Shown here: piece after piece, positions 8,433-17,151 of the stretch | How positions within the stretch are numbered: the first letter of the stretch is position 1 | How the letters are laid out: the number at the start of each line of letters is the position of its first letter | NCBI RefSeq assembly: GCF_001297015.1 | Contig: NZ_LIGE01000023.1 | Coordinates: 62,001 to 126,000 of the forward strand | Source: Pseudomonas sp. RIT-PI-r | GTDB taxonomy: Bacteria > Pseudomonadota > Gammaproteobacteria > Pseudomonadales > Pseudomonadaceae | Length of the DNA: 64,000 nt | Direction of reading: 5' to 3' | The notes under the pieces: model-generated | Seen by the model: only the letters and a program-made list of their open reading frames with translations | The model's database searches: none | Told to the model about the DNA's origin: nothing | Position numbers and translations under genes: made by a program

Positions 8433-9020
8433 ATGTTTGCACGCGTCTCCTGCCTCGCCGTTTTCGCCTTGCTGGTCTCCGGTTGTGTCGACAACTCGCC
8501 AACCCTGGGCAGCAGCAATATCAGTTACGGCGACCCCAGAGCGGTTGAAACCGTCACCAACGAGTTCGGCTCCACCGACCTGCAGATGATCGCCGAGTCG
8601 ATGACTCGCTCGCTGGCCCAGTCCGGGGTTCTGCAGGGCCGTCCGGTGGTTCAGGTCTACGACGTGATGAACAAGACCAGCGAATACATCGACACCCGCG
8701 AAATAACCACCAGCATCAAGACTCAGTTGATGAAATCCGGGGTGGCCCGCTTCGCCAGCGACAACACCGCGATGCAAAGCCAGATCGATCAGCTCAAGCT
8801 GCAAAACCAGAGCGGCCTGTACAAGAAGAGCACCGTGGCCAAGACTGGCAACATGATCGCCGCCAAATACCGGCTTGAAGGTTCGATCAGCTCGATCGTC
8901 AAGCGCAGCAGCGATTACAAGGACGTCTTCTACAAATTCAGCCTGCAACTGATCGATGTCGAAAGCGGTCTGGCCGAATGGATGGACGAAAAAGAAATCC
9001 GCAAAACCACGGAGCGTTGA
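8433..9020 (+). CDS. lpoB: LpoB-like penicillin-binding protein activator
   Basis: A 195-residue outer-membrane lipoprotein with lipobox LLVSGC (C18) and an LpoB/CsgG-type alpha-beta domain (LQMIAESMTRSL at about 50-60, then VVQVYDVMNKTSEYIDTR). LpoB in E. coli reaches through the peptidoglycan to stimulate PBP1b. It lacks the long disordered Pro/Ala linker of E. coli LpoB, so its reach would be shorter. P. aeruginosa uses an unrelated activator, LpoP, for PBP1b, so the partner here is uncertain. The start is the ATG at 8433, overlapping no upstream coding region once the longer frame is discarded. Confidence 0.82.
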   Translation: MFARVSCLAVFALLVSGCVDNSPTLGSSNISYGDPRAVETVTNEFGSTDLQMIAESMTRSLAQSGVLQGRPVVQVYDVMNKTSEYIDTREITTSIKTQLMKSGVARFASDNTAMQSQIDQLKLQNQSGLYKKSTVAKTGNMIAAKYRLEGSISSIVKRSSDYKDVFYKFSLQLIDVESGLAEWMDEKEIRKTTER

Positions 9021-9023
9021 TCG

Positions 9024-9767
9024 ATGCGCACATGGATTGGCCTGTTGGCCCTGGCTTGCGCGTTCAGCGTGCAGGCGGCCCCGAAAGTTGCTGTTGCCGA
9101 CCTGGCGTACGAAGAACGCGTGGAGCAATACATTCACACCATCTCGGCGCAGAGCAATCACCAGGAGAGTTATTACGGCGCCAGCGGCTCGTCCAGCTAT
9201 GAAGAATACGAGACGCCCAACAGCTACATCCAGCAGACCGAATTGCGCCGGTTCACCGGCGACATCAAAGGCGAAATCCTCCGTACCGGCATGTTCCAGT
9301 TGATCCAAGGCAAGCCGTACACGGCGTCGTCCAAGGGCGATGTCTACGACGTGATCAAGCGGATCAAGGCTGGCAGCTACAAGGGCGCCGACTATGTGCT
9401 CTTCGGCACGGTGTCCGACATCGACTTCACTCAGGACATGAACGAGCTGGCGAACACCGACAGCTATTCGGCGGTACTGGCCCTGACACTGGTCGCGGAC
9501 TTCAGCCTGATCAATACCAAGACCTACGAAATCATCTCGGCCTTCACCGCGATGGGTGAAGCGCAGGACACCAAACTGGTGAACAGCCGGGACATCCATG
9601 TGTCGCTGAACCGTCCACGGGTAGTCCGTGACGTGTCCAAGGCCTTGGGTGAGGATGTCGCCGGGCAATTGAGCCAGCAGCTCGGCGGTGGCAGTTACGA
9701 ACCATCGCGCGAGCCGGCTCAGCGCAACAACCTGCCGCCAGATACGGCGCCGGTGATTTTGCGCTGA
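9024..9767 (+). CDS. Exported CsgG/LpoB-like protein
   Basis: A 247-residue protein with a cleavable signal peptide (cut after VQAA, about residue 19) and no lipobox. The region PKVAVADLAYEERV followed by RFTGDIKGEILRTGMFQLIQG and ADYVLFGTVSDIDF resembles the CsgG/LpoB N-terminal fold. It starts 3 bp after lpoB and closes the cluster, with a terminator just downstream. It may be a periplasmic partner or paralogue of the LpoB-like protein. Gly/Ser/Tyr-rich residues about 48-66 are unusual and probably a loop. Confidence 0.75.
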   Translation: MRTWIGLLALACAFSVQAAPKVAVADLAYEERVEQYIHTISAQSNHQESYYGASGSSSYEEYETPNSYIQQTELRRFTGDIKGEILRTGMFQLIQGKPYTASSKGDVYDVIKRIKAGSYKGADYVLFGTVSDIDFTQDMNELANTDSYSAVLALTLVADFSLINTKTYEIISAFTAMGEAQDTKLVNSRDIHVSLNRPRVVRDVSKALGEDVAGQLSQQLGGGSYEPSREPAQRNNLPPDTAPVILR

Positions 9768-9783
9768 GTAACTCGCAGGCAAT

Positions 9784-9815
9784 AAAAAGGCGACCTCGGG
9801 AGGTCGCCTTTTTTG
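9784..9815. terminator. Rho-independent terminator
   Basis: The stem AAGGCGACCT / AGGTCGCCTT with a CGGG loop is flanked by A-run and T-run, so it can serve both the lipoprotein cluster (plus) and the converging lysE-type gene (minus). Confidence 0.93.
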
Positions 9816-9827
9816 TGCCTGTGGGGT

Positions 9828-10460
9828 TTACGCGGCGGCTTTGCGCAACGTCGCCATAAACGCCGCCGCGCCGATGAACAGCCCGGCAAACGTGCGGTTC
9901 ATGCGTTTCTGCTGCTGCGGTGTGCGCAACAGACGCAAGACCTTCGACGCCAGACCGGTGTAACCGGCCATCACAATCAGGTCGACACAGACCATGGTCA
10001 CGCCGATCACCACGTACTGAATCAACAGCGGTGCATGCGGGTTGATGAACTGCGGCAGCACCGCGAGCATGAACACCAACGCCTTGGGGTTGCTGATGTT
10101 GACCAGAAAGCCACGGAACACCAGCGCCAGCGGCTTGCCGATCGGCCGCACCGCCGCGTCATCGCTCATGTCCATGGGCAGCGCGCGCCATTGCTTGATG
10201 GCCAGATACACCAGGTAGGCGACGCCGAACCATTTGATCGCGTGGAAGGCCGTGGCCGAAGCGGTGAGGATCGCGCCAACGCCGGCGCCGACAATCGCAA
10301 TCTGTACAGCCAGACCGATTTGCAGACCGAGCGCATTCCAGTAGCCGCGCCAGAACCCGTATTGCAGACCGCTGGACATCGACGCAATGGCGCCAGCACC
10401 CGGGGAAAGGCTGATCACCCAGCAGGCGGCAAAAAACGCCAGCCATGTTTGAAGCTCCAT
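9828..10460 (-). CDS. LysE/RhtB family amino-acid exporter
   Basis: A 210-residue LysE-type translocator with the family N-terminus (SPGAGAIASMSSGLQYGFWRG at about 19-40) and about six hydrophobic helices. The start at 10460 was chosen because MELQTWLAFF begins the first membrane helix. The exported compound (amino acid, homoserine lactone or similar) cannot be deduced. It converges on the lipoprotein cluster and shares its terminator. Confidence 0.9.
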   Translation of the reverse strand: MELQTWLAFFAACWVISLSPGAGAIASMSSGLQYGFWRGYWNALGLQIGLAVQIAIVGAGVGAILTASATAFHAIKWFGVAYLVYLAIKQWRALPMDMSDDAAVRPIGKPLALVFRGFLVNISNPKALVFMLAVLPQFINPHAPLLIQYVVIGVTMVCVDLIVMAGYTGLASKVLRLLRTPQQQKRMNRTFAGLFIGAAAFMATLRKAAA

Positions 10461-10531
10461 CGCACACCTCACATCTGAATCGTGACAGACGCTCAAGCTA
10501 ATGCGGATTGGGCCTAAAAGCAAAAAATCGC

Positions 10532-10586
10532 AGCCTGCGGCAGCTCCTACATGGGAATGCGATCCTTGTAGGAGCTGCCGCAGGCT
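10532..10586. repeat. REP doublet, GTAGGAGCTGCCGCAGGCT type
   Basis: Arms AGCCTGCGGCAGCTCCTACA (10532-10551) and its complement (10567-10586) flank a 15-bp spacer. A CGATC...GATCTTTTGATCTTG tail follows to about 10618, as in other copies near 29.3 and 58.9 kb. Confidence 0.88.
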
Positions 10587-10626
10587 CGGGCCGCGATCGG
10601 ACGATCTTTTGATCTTGCTTTAAGAC

Positions 10627-11208
10627 TTACTTCTCAAACCCGCTGGAAGGAAACACATCCGTCCCGCGCCAACGCCGCACCGAGCGCTGGAAGAACAAGC
10701 TGTTCGGCACCTGCACCATCGCGCTGCCAGTCCCCAACTCTTCCGCCTCGATCAACGTGGTGTAGAGCAGATTGATCGCCACCACTCGCCCCTTCACGCC
10801 CGGCTTGTCGGTGGTGTCCACCAACTCAACGATATCGCCCAGGCGAAACGGCCCGACCGTGAAGATCAGAATCGCGCAGAGCAAATTCGACAGCACACTC
10901 CACATCGCGAAGAACGCGACCGCCGCCACCGCGACGAAACCCGACAACGCCGTCCACAACACCGTGGCCGAGACGCCGAGGCGCTCCAGGACGAAGATCA
11001 GCGCACTGCCCATGATCAGCCAGCGCAGCACTCCACGCAGCGGCATCAGCAATTGCGGCGGGAACGGATAGCGCTCACCCAGTCGGGTCAGGCCTTTGGC
11101 GACAAAGCGCTGGGTGAGATAGCCGGCCAGCAGGATCAGCAGAATCTGCACCGTAAACCAGATCGGCTCGACCCACACCGCCGGCAGCGGCAGCTTGAAC
11201 GCTTCCAT
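10627..11208 (-). CDS. Small MscS-type mechanosensitive channel family protein
   Basis: A 193-residue protein with three N-terminal hydrophobic segments (about 12-32, 60-80, 88-120) and the MscS beta domain (GPFRLGDIVELVDTTDKPGVKGRVVAINLLYTT region, about 128-160, ending VQVPNSLFF). It is shorter than E. coli MscS (286 residues) and lacks most of the C-terminal alpha/beta vestibule. The ATG overlaps the stop of the ABC-F gene (TGATG), indicating translational coupling. The order ABC-F then MscS beside algP is familiar from other pseudomonads. Confidence 0.87.
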   Translation of the reverse strand: MEAFKLPLPAVWVEPIWFTVQILLILLAGYLTQRFVAKGLTRLGERYPFPPQLLMPLRGVLRWLIMGSALIFVLERLGVSATVLWTALSGFVAVAAVAFFAMWSVLSNLLCAILIFTVGPFRLGDIVELVDTTDKPGVKGRVVAINLLYTTLIEAEELGTGSAMVQVPNSLFFQRSVRRWRGTDVFPSSGFEK

Positions 11209-13118
11209 CAGGACAGCGCCTCCAGCTCCGCCTGCATGCTTTCCAGCACCTCGAGGGCTTCCATCCACGCTTCTTCCAGCTCGCCTTCGCGAACCTTCAG
11301 CTTGGCCTGTTCGGCCAGCAGATCACGCAACTCGTTCTTGCGCGCCGGCTCGTAGATGTCGCTGTCGCCGAGGCTGGCATCGACCTTGGCAAGCTTCTCG
11401 TGGAGCTTGCCCAGTTCGGCTTCGAGCTTGTCGGCCTCGCGCTTGTGCGGCGCCAGTTGCTGACGCAACGCCGCAGCGGCCTGACGCTGGGCCTTCTTGT
11501 CGGTCTTGTCCGGGTTCACCGGAGTATTACTGACAGGGGCATTGCGCTGACGGTATTCCACCAGCCAGCGTGCGTAGTCTTCGAGGTCGCCATCGAACTC
11601 CTCGACCTTGCCGTCAGCGACCAGGTAGAAATTGTCGGTGGTGCTCTTGAGCAAGTGCCGATCGTGAGACACCACCAACACTGCGCCGCTGAATTCCTGC
11701 AATGCCATGGTCAGCGCCAGGCGCATTTCCAGGTCGAGGTGGTTGGTCGGTTCGTCGAGCAGCAGCAGGTTCGGCCGTTCCCAGGCGATCAGCGCCAAGG
11801 CCAGTCGGGCCTTTTCGCCACCGGAGAAATTCAGCACCGGTTCGTCGATGCGTGCGCCACGGAAATCGAAACCACCGAGGAAGTCGCGCAGGGTCTGCTC
11901 GCGCTCGGTCGGCGCCAGACGCTGCAAATGCAGCAACGGGCTGGCCTTGGCGTCCAGCGAATCGAGCTGATGCTGAGCGAAGTAACCGACCACGGTGTTC
12001 TCGCCACGGGTCAGGCGCCCGCCCAGCGGAGACAGCTCGCCGGCAAGGTTCTTGATCAGGGTCGATTTACCCGCGCCGTTCGGGCCGAGCAGGCCGATCC
12101 GCGCACCCGGGGTCAGTTGCAGCTTGACCTTCTCCAGGATGGTTTTGTCGCCGTAACCCAGACGCGCATCGGACAGGTCGATCAGCGGGCTGGAGATCTT
12201 GGTCGACTCGCGGAAGACGAAGTCGAACGGCGAGTCGACGTGGGCGGCCGACAGTTCTTCCATCCGCTCCAGGGCCTTGATCCGGCTCTGCGCCTGACGG
12301 GCCTTGGTCGCTTGCGCCTTGAAGCGGGCGATGTAGCTTTCCATGTGCGCACGTTGCGCCTGCTGCTTCTCGTAGGCCTGTTGCTGTTGGGCCAGACGCT
12401 CGGCTCGGGCGCGTTCGAACGCGGTATAGCCGCCGCGATAGAGGGTGATTTTGCGCTGATCGACATGCGCCACGTGATCGACGACTTCGTCAAGGAAGTC
12501 GCGGTCGTGGGAGATCAGCAGCAAGGTGCCCGGGTAGCTTTTCAGCCACTCTTCGAGCCAGATGATCGCGTCGAGGTCCAAGTGGTTGGTCGGCTCGTCG
12601 AGCAGCAACAGATCCGACGGGCACATCAGCGCTTGCGCCAGGTTCAGACGCATGCGCCAGCCACCGGAGAAATCCCCGACCTGACGATCCATCTGTTCGT
12701 TGGTGAAACCCAGGCCGGCGAGCAACTTGCGCGCCCGCGCATCGGCGGTGTAACCGTCGGCACTGTCGAGTTCCGAGTGCAGGCGGGCCTGAGCGGCACC
12801 GTCGTGCGCCGCTTCGGCAGCGGCGAGGTCACGTTGCACCTCGCGTAGACGCAGGTCGCCATCGAGCACATAGTCGACGGCAAGACGCTCGAGCGTCTCG
12901 ATTTCCTGGCGCATGTGAGCGATGCGCCAGTCAGCCGGCAGGAAGCAATCACCCGAGTCCGGGTGCAGTTCACCCCGAATCAAGGCGAACAGGCTCGATT
13001 TGCCGGCGCCGTTGGCACCGATGAGGCCGGCTTTGTGGCCGGCGTGCAGGGTCAGCTCGGCGTCTTCTAGCAGACGTTGCGGGCCACGCTGTAAAGTCAG
13101 GTTCTGAAGTCGGATCAT
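11208..13118 (-). CDS. ABC-F family ATPase (YheS-like)
   Basis: A 636-residue soluble protein with two ABC domains and no membrane segments. The first Walker A is GANGAGKS (34-41) with signature SGGWRMRL; the second is GPNGAGKST with signature SGGEKARL; both have LLLLDEPTNHLDL Walker B/D-loop regions. A charged linker between domains (RAERLAQQQQAYEKQQAQ) and a C-terminal coiled coil with EAELGKLHEKL match ABC-F factors that act at the ribosome. Closest by eye to E. coli YheS. It is upstream of and coupled to the MscS gene, and divergent from the TIGR02444 gene. Confidence 0.93.
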   Translation of the reverse strand: MIRLQNLTLQRGPQRLLEDAELTLHAGHKAGLIGANGAGKSSLFALIRGELHPDSGDCFLPADWRIAHMRQEIETLERLAVDYVLDGDLRLREVQRDLAAAEAAHDGAAQARLHSELDSADGYTADARARKLLAGLGFTNEQMDRQVGDFSGGWRMRLNLAQALMCPSDLLLLDEPTNHLDLDAIIWLEEWLKSYPGTLLLISHDRDFLDEVVDHVAHVDQRKITLYRGGYTAFERARAERLAQQQQAYEKQQAQRAHMESYIARFKAQATKARQAQSRIKALERMEELSAAHVDSPFDFVFRESTKISSPLIDLSDARLGYGDKTILEKVKLQLTPGARIGLLGPNGAGKSTLIKNLAGELSPLGGRLTRGENTVVGYFAQHQLDSLDAKASPLLHLQRLAPTEREQTLRDFLGGFDFRGARIDEPVLNFSGGEKARLALALIAWERPNLLLLDEPTNHLDLEMRLALTMALQEFSGAVLVVSHDRHLLKSTTDNFYLVADGKVEEFDGDLEDYARWLVEYRQRNAPVSNTPVNPDKTDKKAQRQAAAALRQQLAPHKREADKLEAELGKLHEKLAKVDASLGDSDIYEPARKNELRDLLAEQAKLKVREGELEEAWMEALEVLESMQAELEALS

Positions 13119-13168
13119 AATGGCGGCGGAGTCTACCAGCTTCGCTCACAACTGGCGCGAGTAGCACG

Positions 13169-13630
13169 ATGTCCTCTGACCTGTGGAGCTTTTCCCTTGC
13201 CACCTACGCCCGACCGGGCGTGGAAGACGCCTGCCTGCAACTGCAAACGGCGGGCGCCAATGTGTGCCTGCTGCTGTGCGGTTTATGGCTGGAGCAGCGC
13301 GCAGTGACTTGCGATGAACAACGCGTTCGCCAGCTTCAGGCGCTGACCGAACCGTGGGATATCGATGTGGTGCAGCCGCTGCGAACACTGCGCATGCAAT
13401 GGAAATCGCGTGCGGCGGATGATGCGGTGGTGAAAGGCATGCGCGAGCAGATCAAGTCACTCGAGCTGGAAGCTGAGCGAGCATTGCTGTCACGGCTTGA
13501 AGGTGTGGCGCAGGAATGGACGCGAAACGACGCAGGTTCGATCACCTGGCTTGAAGGCTTGGCCGGCACTGCAGCCAACCCGAACCGCGACGCGCTGCAA
13601 GTGCTGCGCGTCGCGGCGACCGGCACTTAG
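13169..13630 (+). CDS. TIGR02444 family protein
   Basis: A 153-residue conserved hypothetical of the TIGR02444 family, recognisable from its start (LWSFSLATYARPGVEDACLQLQ) and the central LWLEQRAV. It is largely helical and cytosolic, and its function is unknown. Its stop codon overlaps the stop of convergent algP by 3 bp. In P. aeruginosa the equivalent gene lies in the same place. Confidence 0.88.
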   Translation: MSSDLWSFSLATYARPGVEDACLQLQTAGANVCLLLCGLWLEQRAVTCDEQRVRQLQALTEPWDIDVVQPLRTLRMQWKSRAADDAVVKGMREQIKSLELEAERALLSRLEGVAQEWTRNDAGSITWLEGLAGTAANPNRDALQVLRVAATGT

Positions 13631-14820
13631 GAAGCGCTGGTCGGGTTATTGCTGACGCTCGACGCAGCGGCTGGCGATGGCGCAGTCGAAGGGGTCGAGG
13701 TAGTCGCGGCTGGAGCAGGTGCCGATGGCGCAGCCGAGGTTGTCGGTGCGGCAGGCTTGGCGGCAGGCGCGGTAGCCGGTTTGGCGGCAGCTGGTTTGGC
13801 AGCGGCTGGCTTTTTAACGGCTGGTTTTGCAGCTGGCTTGGCGGCTGGTTTCGCAGCAGCAGGCTTGGCAGCAGCAGTCGCTGGTTTGGCAGCAGCGGCC
13901 GGTTTAGCGGCTGGCTTGGCTGCCGGTTTGGCGGCAGCTTTCACGGCTGGTTTTGCAGCCGGTTTTGCAGCAGCTTTGGCTGGCGCTTTTGCAGCAGGTT
14001 TGGCTGCAGCTGGTTTAGCGGCAGCGGTTTTAGCAGCAGGTTTTGCAACCGCTTTGGCAGCTGGTTTAGCGGCGGTTTTCGCTGGAGCAGCTTTGGCTGC
14101 GGCTGGCTTCGCAGCTGGTTTAGCAGCGGCGGCACGGGTAGCCGGCTTGGCAGCGGCAGTGCGCGCAGCAGGTTTTGCCGCTGTGGTTTTAGCTGCTGGT
14201 TTTGCAGCGCTCGCCGCAGCAGGTTTCTTCGCTGCAGGTTTTGCAGCCGCTTTAACAGCTGGTTTTGCAGCGGCTTTCACCGGTACTTTTGCAGCGGGCT
14301 TGGCAGCGGTTTTAGCAGCAGCTTTTGCAGCAGGCTTGGCCGCCGCAGTTTTCGCTGGAGCTTTGGCTGCAGCAGGTTTGGCCGCGGCTTTCTTCGCCGG
14401 TGCCGCTGCTGGTTTGGCCGAGCGAGTCGACAATACTTTGCCCACGGCTTCTTGAACGCGGCCCACGCCCTGCGCCAGTTTCAGGCTTTCCTGGGCATCG
14501 CGCTTGAGTTGCAGGATGTAGCTGCGGGTGTCGGACTGACGATCTTTCAAGGCATCGAGCAGGTCTTCGAGTTCTTTCACTGCGCCCTTGGCTTTGGTCT
14601 GTGCCTTGGCTTTACCGGCAGCAGCTGCGTCCTGCAATTTGGTGCGGGATTTGTGCAGTTTTTCCTGCGCCTTGCCGCGTTGCTTTTCCAGTTTGGCGAG
14701 CAGTTTTTCAGCATCAGCCAAGGCTTGCGAGCAAGCGTTTTCCAAATGCTCGAGCAAGCTGCCCGAGAGTTGTTGGAGTAAGTGCAACGGAGTATTTACA
14801 GGCTTCTTGGTGGCCGACAT
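13627..14820 (-). CDS. algP: AlgP-like histone-like regulator with KPAA repeats
   Basis: A 397-residue basic protein. Residues 1-130 are a helical, Lys/Glu-rich domain with coiled-coil character. From about 135 to 350 the chain is an Ala/Lys/Pro repeat of the KPAA/AAKPA type, resembling the C-terminus of eukaryotic histone H1; the tail (about 350-397) is Ala/Pro/Thr/Ser-rich. In P. aeruginosa AlgP (AlgR3) was linked to alginate gene regulation, although later work questioned this. The repeats are DNA-level repeats too, so length variation between strains is expected. It is in the usual algP-FKBP-algQ context. Confidence 0.92.
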   Translation of the reverse strand: MSATKKPVNTPLHLLQQLSGSLLEHLENACSQALADAEKLLAKLEKQRGKAQEKLHKSRTKLQDAAAAGKAKAQTKAKGAVKELEDLLDALKDRQSDTRSYILQLKRDAQESLKLAQGVGRVQEAVGKVLSTRSAKPAAAPAKKAAAKPAAAKAPAKTAAAKPAAKAAAKTAAKPAAKVPVKAAAKPAVKAAAKPAAKKPAAASAAKPAAKTTAAKPAARTAAAKPATRAAAAKPAAKPAAAKAAPAKTAAKPAAKAVAKPAAKTAAAKPAAAKPAAKAPAKAAAKPAAKPAVKAAAKPAAKPAAKPAAAAKPATAAAKPAAAKPAAKPAAKPAVKKPAAAKPAAAKPATAPAAKPAAPTTSAAPSAPAPAATTSTPSTAPSPAAASSVSNNPTSAS

Positions 14821-15012
14821 GGTTTACCTCCTGGCTGACGTGAGTGCGGCTCATACTAGACCTCTGCAGTTACCGCCGCTAGGGCATCTTGACAGTATCG
14901 ATTGCGTTGCGTTGCACCGAAGTGAAAATGTTCTGCGCGAAGGCAAAAGCAGTTCACCGTTGCAGACGTTCGCGCTGGCATAATCCACCGCATCTCAGGA
15001 CGGAGAGTGCCC

Positions 15013-15678
15013 ATGTCGCGCTACCTTTTTTTATCCCTCTGCATGGTTTTTTCGGCAGCCCACGCCGACGAAAAAACCACCGCGAATGACGCTCATGATC
15101 TGGCCTACAGCCTCGGTGCAAGCCTGGGCGAACGGTTGCGTCAGGAAGTGCCACAATTGCAGATTCAGGCATTGATCGAAGGCTTGCAGCAAGCCTATCA
15201 GGGCAAGCCACTGGCACTGAGCGAAGCTCGCATCGAACAGATCCTCGCCGATCACGAGTCGCAGAATGCCGAGCGTTCTTCGCAACCTTCGAGCGACGCC
15301 GCGATGGAAAACGAACAGCGTTTTCTCACCACCGAAAAAGCCAAACCGGGTGTGAAGGAATTGGCTGACGGCATCCTGCTGACCGAGCTGGCACCAGGCA
15401 CCGGGGCCAAGGCCGGCCCGGATGGAAAAGTGCAGGTGTTGTATACAGGTCGCCTGCCTGATGGCACGGTGTTCGATCAAAACACCCAGCCGCAATGGTT
15501 CAACCTCGACAGCGTGATTGCCGGTTGGCGCACTGCATTGCAAAACATGCCGGTGGGGGCGAAATGGCGCTTGGTGATTCCTTCGGATCAGGCCTATGGC
15601 GCCGACGGTGCCGGTGACCTGATCGCGCCTTTCACGCCGCTGGTGTTCGAGGTGGAATTGCGCGGCGCGACGAGTTGA
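15013..15678 (+). CDS. FKBP-type peptidyl-prolyl cis-trans isomerase, periplasmic
   Basis: A 221-residue protein with a signal peptide (cut near AHA-DE, residue 19), an N-terminal dimerisation-type helical domain (LAYSLGASLGERLRQE, about 30-100) and an FKBP domain at about 115-220 (VQVLYTGRLPDGTVFD, WRTALQNMPVGAKWRLVIP, YGADG). It resembles FkpA/Mip-like periplasmic folding catalysts. The ATG at 15013 is preferred over a GTG two codons earlier because it is 7 nt after GGAG. It lies between algP and algQ and shares a bidirectional terminator with algQ. Confidence 0.9.
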   Translation: MSRYLFLSLCMVFSAAHADEKTTANDAHDLAYSLGASLGERLRQEVPQLQIQALIEGLQQAYQGKPLALSEARIEQILADHESQNAERSSQPSSDAAMENEQRFLTTEKAKPGVKELADGILLTELAPGTGAKAGPDGKVQVLYTGRLPDGTVFDQNTQPQWFNLDSVIAGWRTALQNMPVGAKWRLVIPSDQAYGADGAGDLIAPFTPLVFEVELRGATS

Positions 15679-15686
15679 TCAGGCAA

Positions 15687-15723
15687 TAAAAAACGGTGCG
15701 CTTTCGGGCGCACCGTTTTTTTT
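15687..15723. terminator. Bidirectional Rho-independent terminator
   Basis: A 14-bp stem (AAACGGTGCGC / GCGCACCGTTT core) with a TTTCGG loop, with A-run upstream and T-run downstream, between the convergent FKBP and algQ genes. Confidence 0.93.
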
Positions 15724-15737
15724 ATCAGCGTTCGGGA

Positions 15738-16196
15738 TCAGGCCTGAACCGGATCTTCTTCCTTGTGTGCTGTGTGCAGCACTTCAATCAAACAATCTTC
15801 GAGTTCGAAGCGCTCGTGCAGCAGGCCACCGAGCTCTTTGAATTTCTCGGCAACGCATTTGCCTTCATCGCACAGATCGTTGAACGCGAGCAGCTTCTCG
15901 GTGATGACATCGATACGCGGATAGATCGTATCGGCAAGTTCAAGGCCGCGCTTGTCGTTGAACGCCTTGGCTTCGCCAGTCAGCTGTTCGTAGATTTCGA
16001 AGTGCCCTGCCGAGACGTAATCGACCAGCACGCCGCAGAATTCCTGCAAAGGCTTGCGGCTCTCGGACAGCGACTCAGGCTGCGCACCGAGCTTGTCGTA
16101 GGCACCGATCAGATCTTCACGCTCCTGCAACCAGCGGTCGATCAGCAGATGAACTCCACCCCAGCGTTCCTGAGCATTCTGACAACTTTCGAGCAT
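15738..16196 (-). CDS. algQ: Rsd/AlgQ anti-sigma-70 regulator
   Basis: A 152-residue protein matching AlgQ/Rsd, which binds region 4 of RpoD and shifts RNA polymerase toward alternative sigma factors; in P. aeruginosa AlgQ (AlgR2, PfrA) also affects alginate and pyoverdine genes. The start at 16196 gives the family start [14 protein letters not shown] and removes a nine-residue non-conserved extension. Family features seen: [17 protein letters not shown] and the C-terminal [12 protein letters not shown]. Separate promoter expected in the 184-bp gap from dsbB. Confidence 0.94.
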   Translation of the reverse strand: MLESCQNAQERWGGVHLLIDRWLQEREDLIGAYDKLGAQPESLSESRKPLQEFCGVLVDYVSAGHFEIYEQLTGEAKAFNDKRGLELADTIYPRIDVITEKLLAFNDLCDEGKCVAEKFKELGGLLHERFELEDCLIEVLHTAHKEEDPVQA

Positions 16197-16379
16197 GGCG
16201 ATCTCTCTTCCCTTGTGGGTCATGCTGCTCTACACCCGCGCCCCTCTTTTGATGTTGGCTTGGGGGTCGGCCGGGCAGAGCGTCATCGAGCAACATAAAT
16301 CCAATGACACGTGCGGGCCAGATTATGCCCGCACGCCTATGGCTTCAAGGTACGCAGGAGATAAAGTTCATACAAGTGT

Positions 16380-16931
16380 TTAATCCCTGATCGGCCTGCG
16401 GTGCGACGCTTCGCCGCTGAGCGGTTGTTGCAGAGCGTTCCAGACCAGTCGTATCAGTTGGTAAAACGCCAGAATCGACATTGCCACAAAAAACAGCAGA
16501 CTCCATTCAGGGATGCTCAGGTCGAACAGCGTCCAGGAAATTTCCACACAATCGGCGGTGCCGCTCACCATGCGCAGGACCGCGCACAACCAGGGCATGT
16601 TGCTGAAGAATGTCTCGGGAGCAGGCGAACATTCGACCAGTTGTAGCACCGAATCGCTCTGCATCAACACCTGCCGCCAGGCCGCCGCCGTACCTCCGAG
16701 GCTCGCGCAAAGCGCAAACACCCAGTAGAGCGAGAGACCGGCACGTCGCGGTCCATGTACCGCCGCCAGACCACAGCAGACGGTCAGCAGTGTCATGCAC
16801 AGTCGCTGAACCAGGCACAGGCTGCACGGCACCAGCCCAACCGCGTATTCAAGGTAATAGGAAGCTCCCAGGGCGACAGCCCCCGCAGTGAAAGCAATGA
16901 AAAACAAGGAGCGTGAGCAGGCCAACGACAT
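16380..16931 (-). CDS. dsbB: Disulfide bond formation protein B (DsbB/DsbH)
   Basis: A 183-residue inner-membrane quinone reductase with four predicted helices. The redox pair CSLC lies in the first periplasmic loop (VPCSLCLVQR, about 36-39) and the second cysteine pair is in the second loop (ECSPAPE and PWLC, about 100-117). It reoxidises DsbA. In P. aeruginosa this position holds one of two dsbB paralogues, between algQ and hemY. Confidence 0.93.
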   Translation of the reverse strand: MSLACSRSLFFIAFTAGAVALGASYYLEYAVGLVPCSLCLVQRLCMTLLTVCCGLAAVHGPRRAGLSLYWVFALCASLGGTAAAWRQVLMQSDSVLQLVECSPAPETFFSNMPWLCAVLRMVSGTADCVEISWTLFDLSIPEWSLLFFVAMSILAFYQLIRLVWNALQQPLSGEASHRRPIRD

Positions 16932-17151
16932 GGCTTTTCCGTAACAGTAGAGACAGGCAGTTACGGTAGAGGAAAGCGCGTCGGCCTTTCAAGGCAGGCA
17001 GCTGCCGACACTTCACCAGAGGTGTAGGGAAATCCCGACAGGCAAGAGAGGAATTGATGTAGGACGCTGTAGGACTTTGCCTGGGACGCGTCTTGGCGAG
17101 GATTTTTCTGTCATCCGGTGCAGGAGGGAGCACGCCCCTCCCCCTGTTATT

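Noticed and set aside
13649..14455. 268-residue Ala/Gly-rich open frame on the plus strand
   Set aside because: It is the antisense of the algP KPAA repeat; repetitive GC-rich DNA keeps several frames open. It has no ribosome site.
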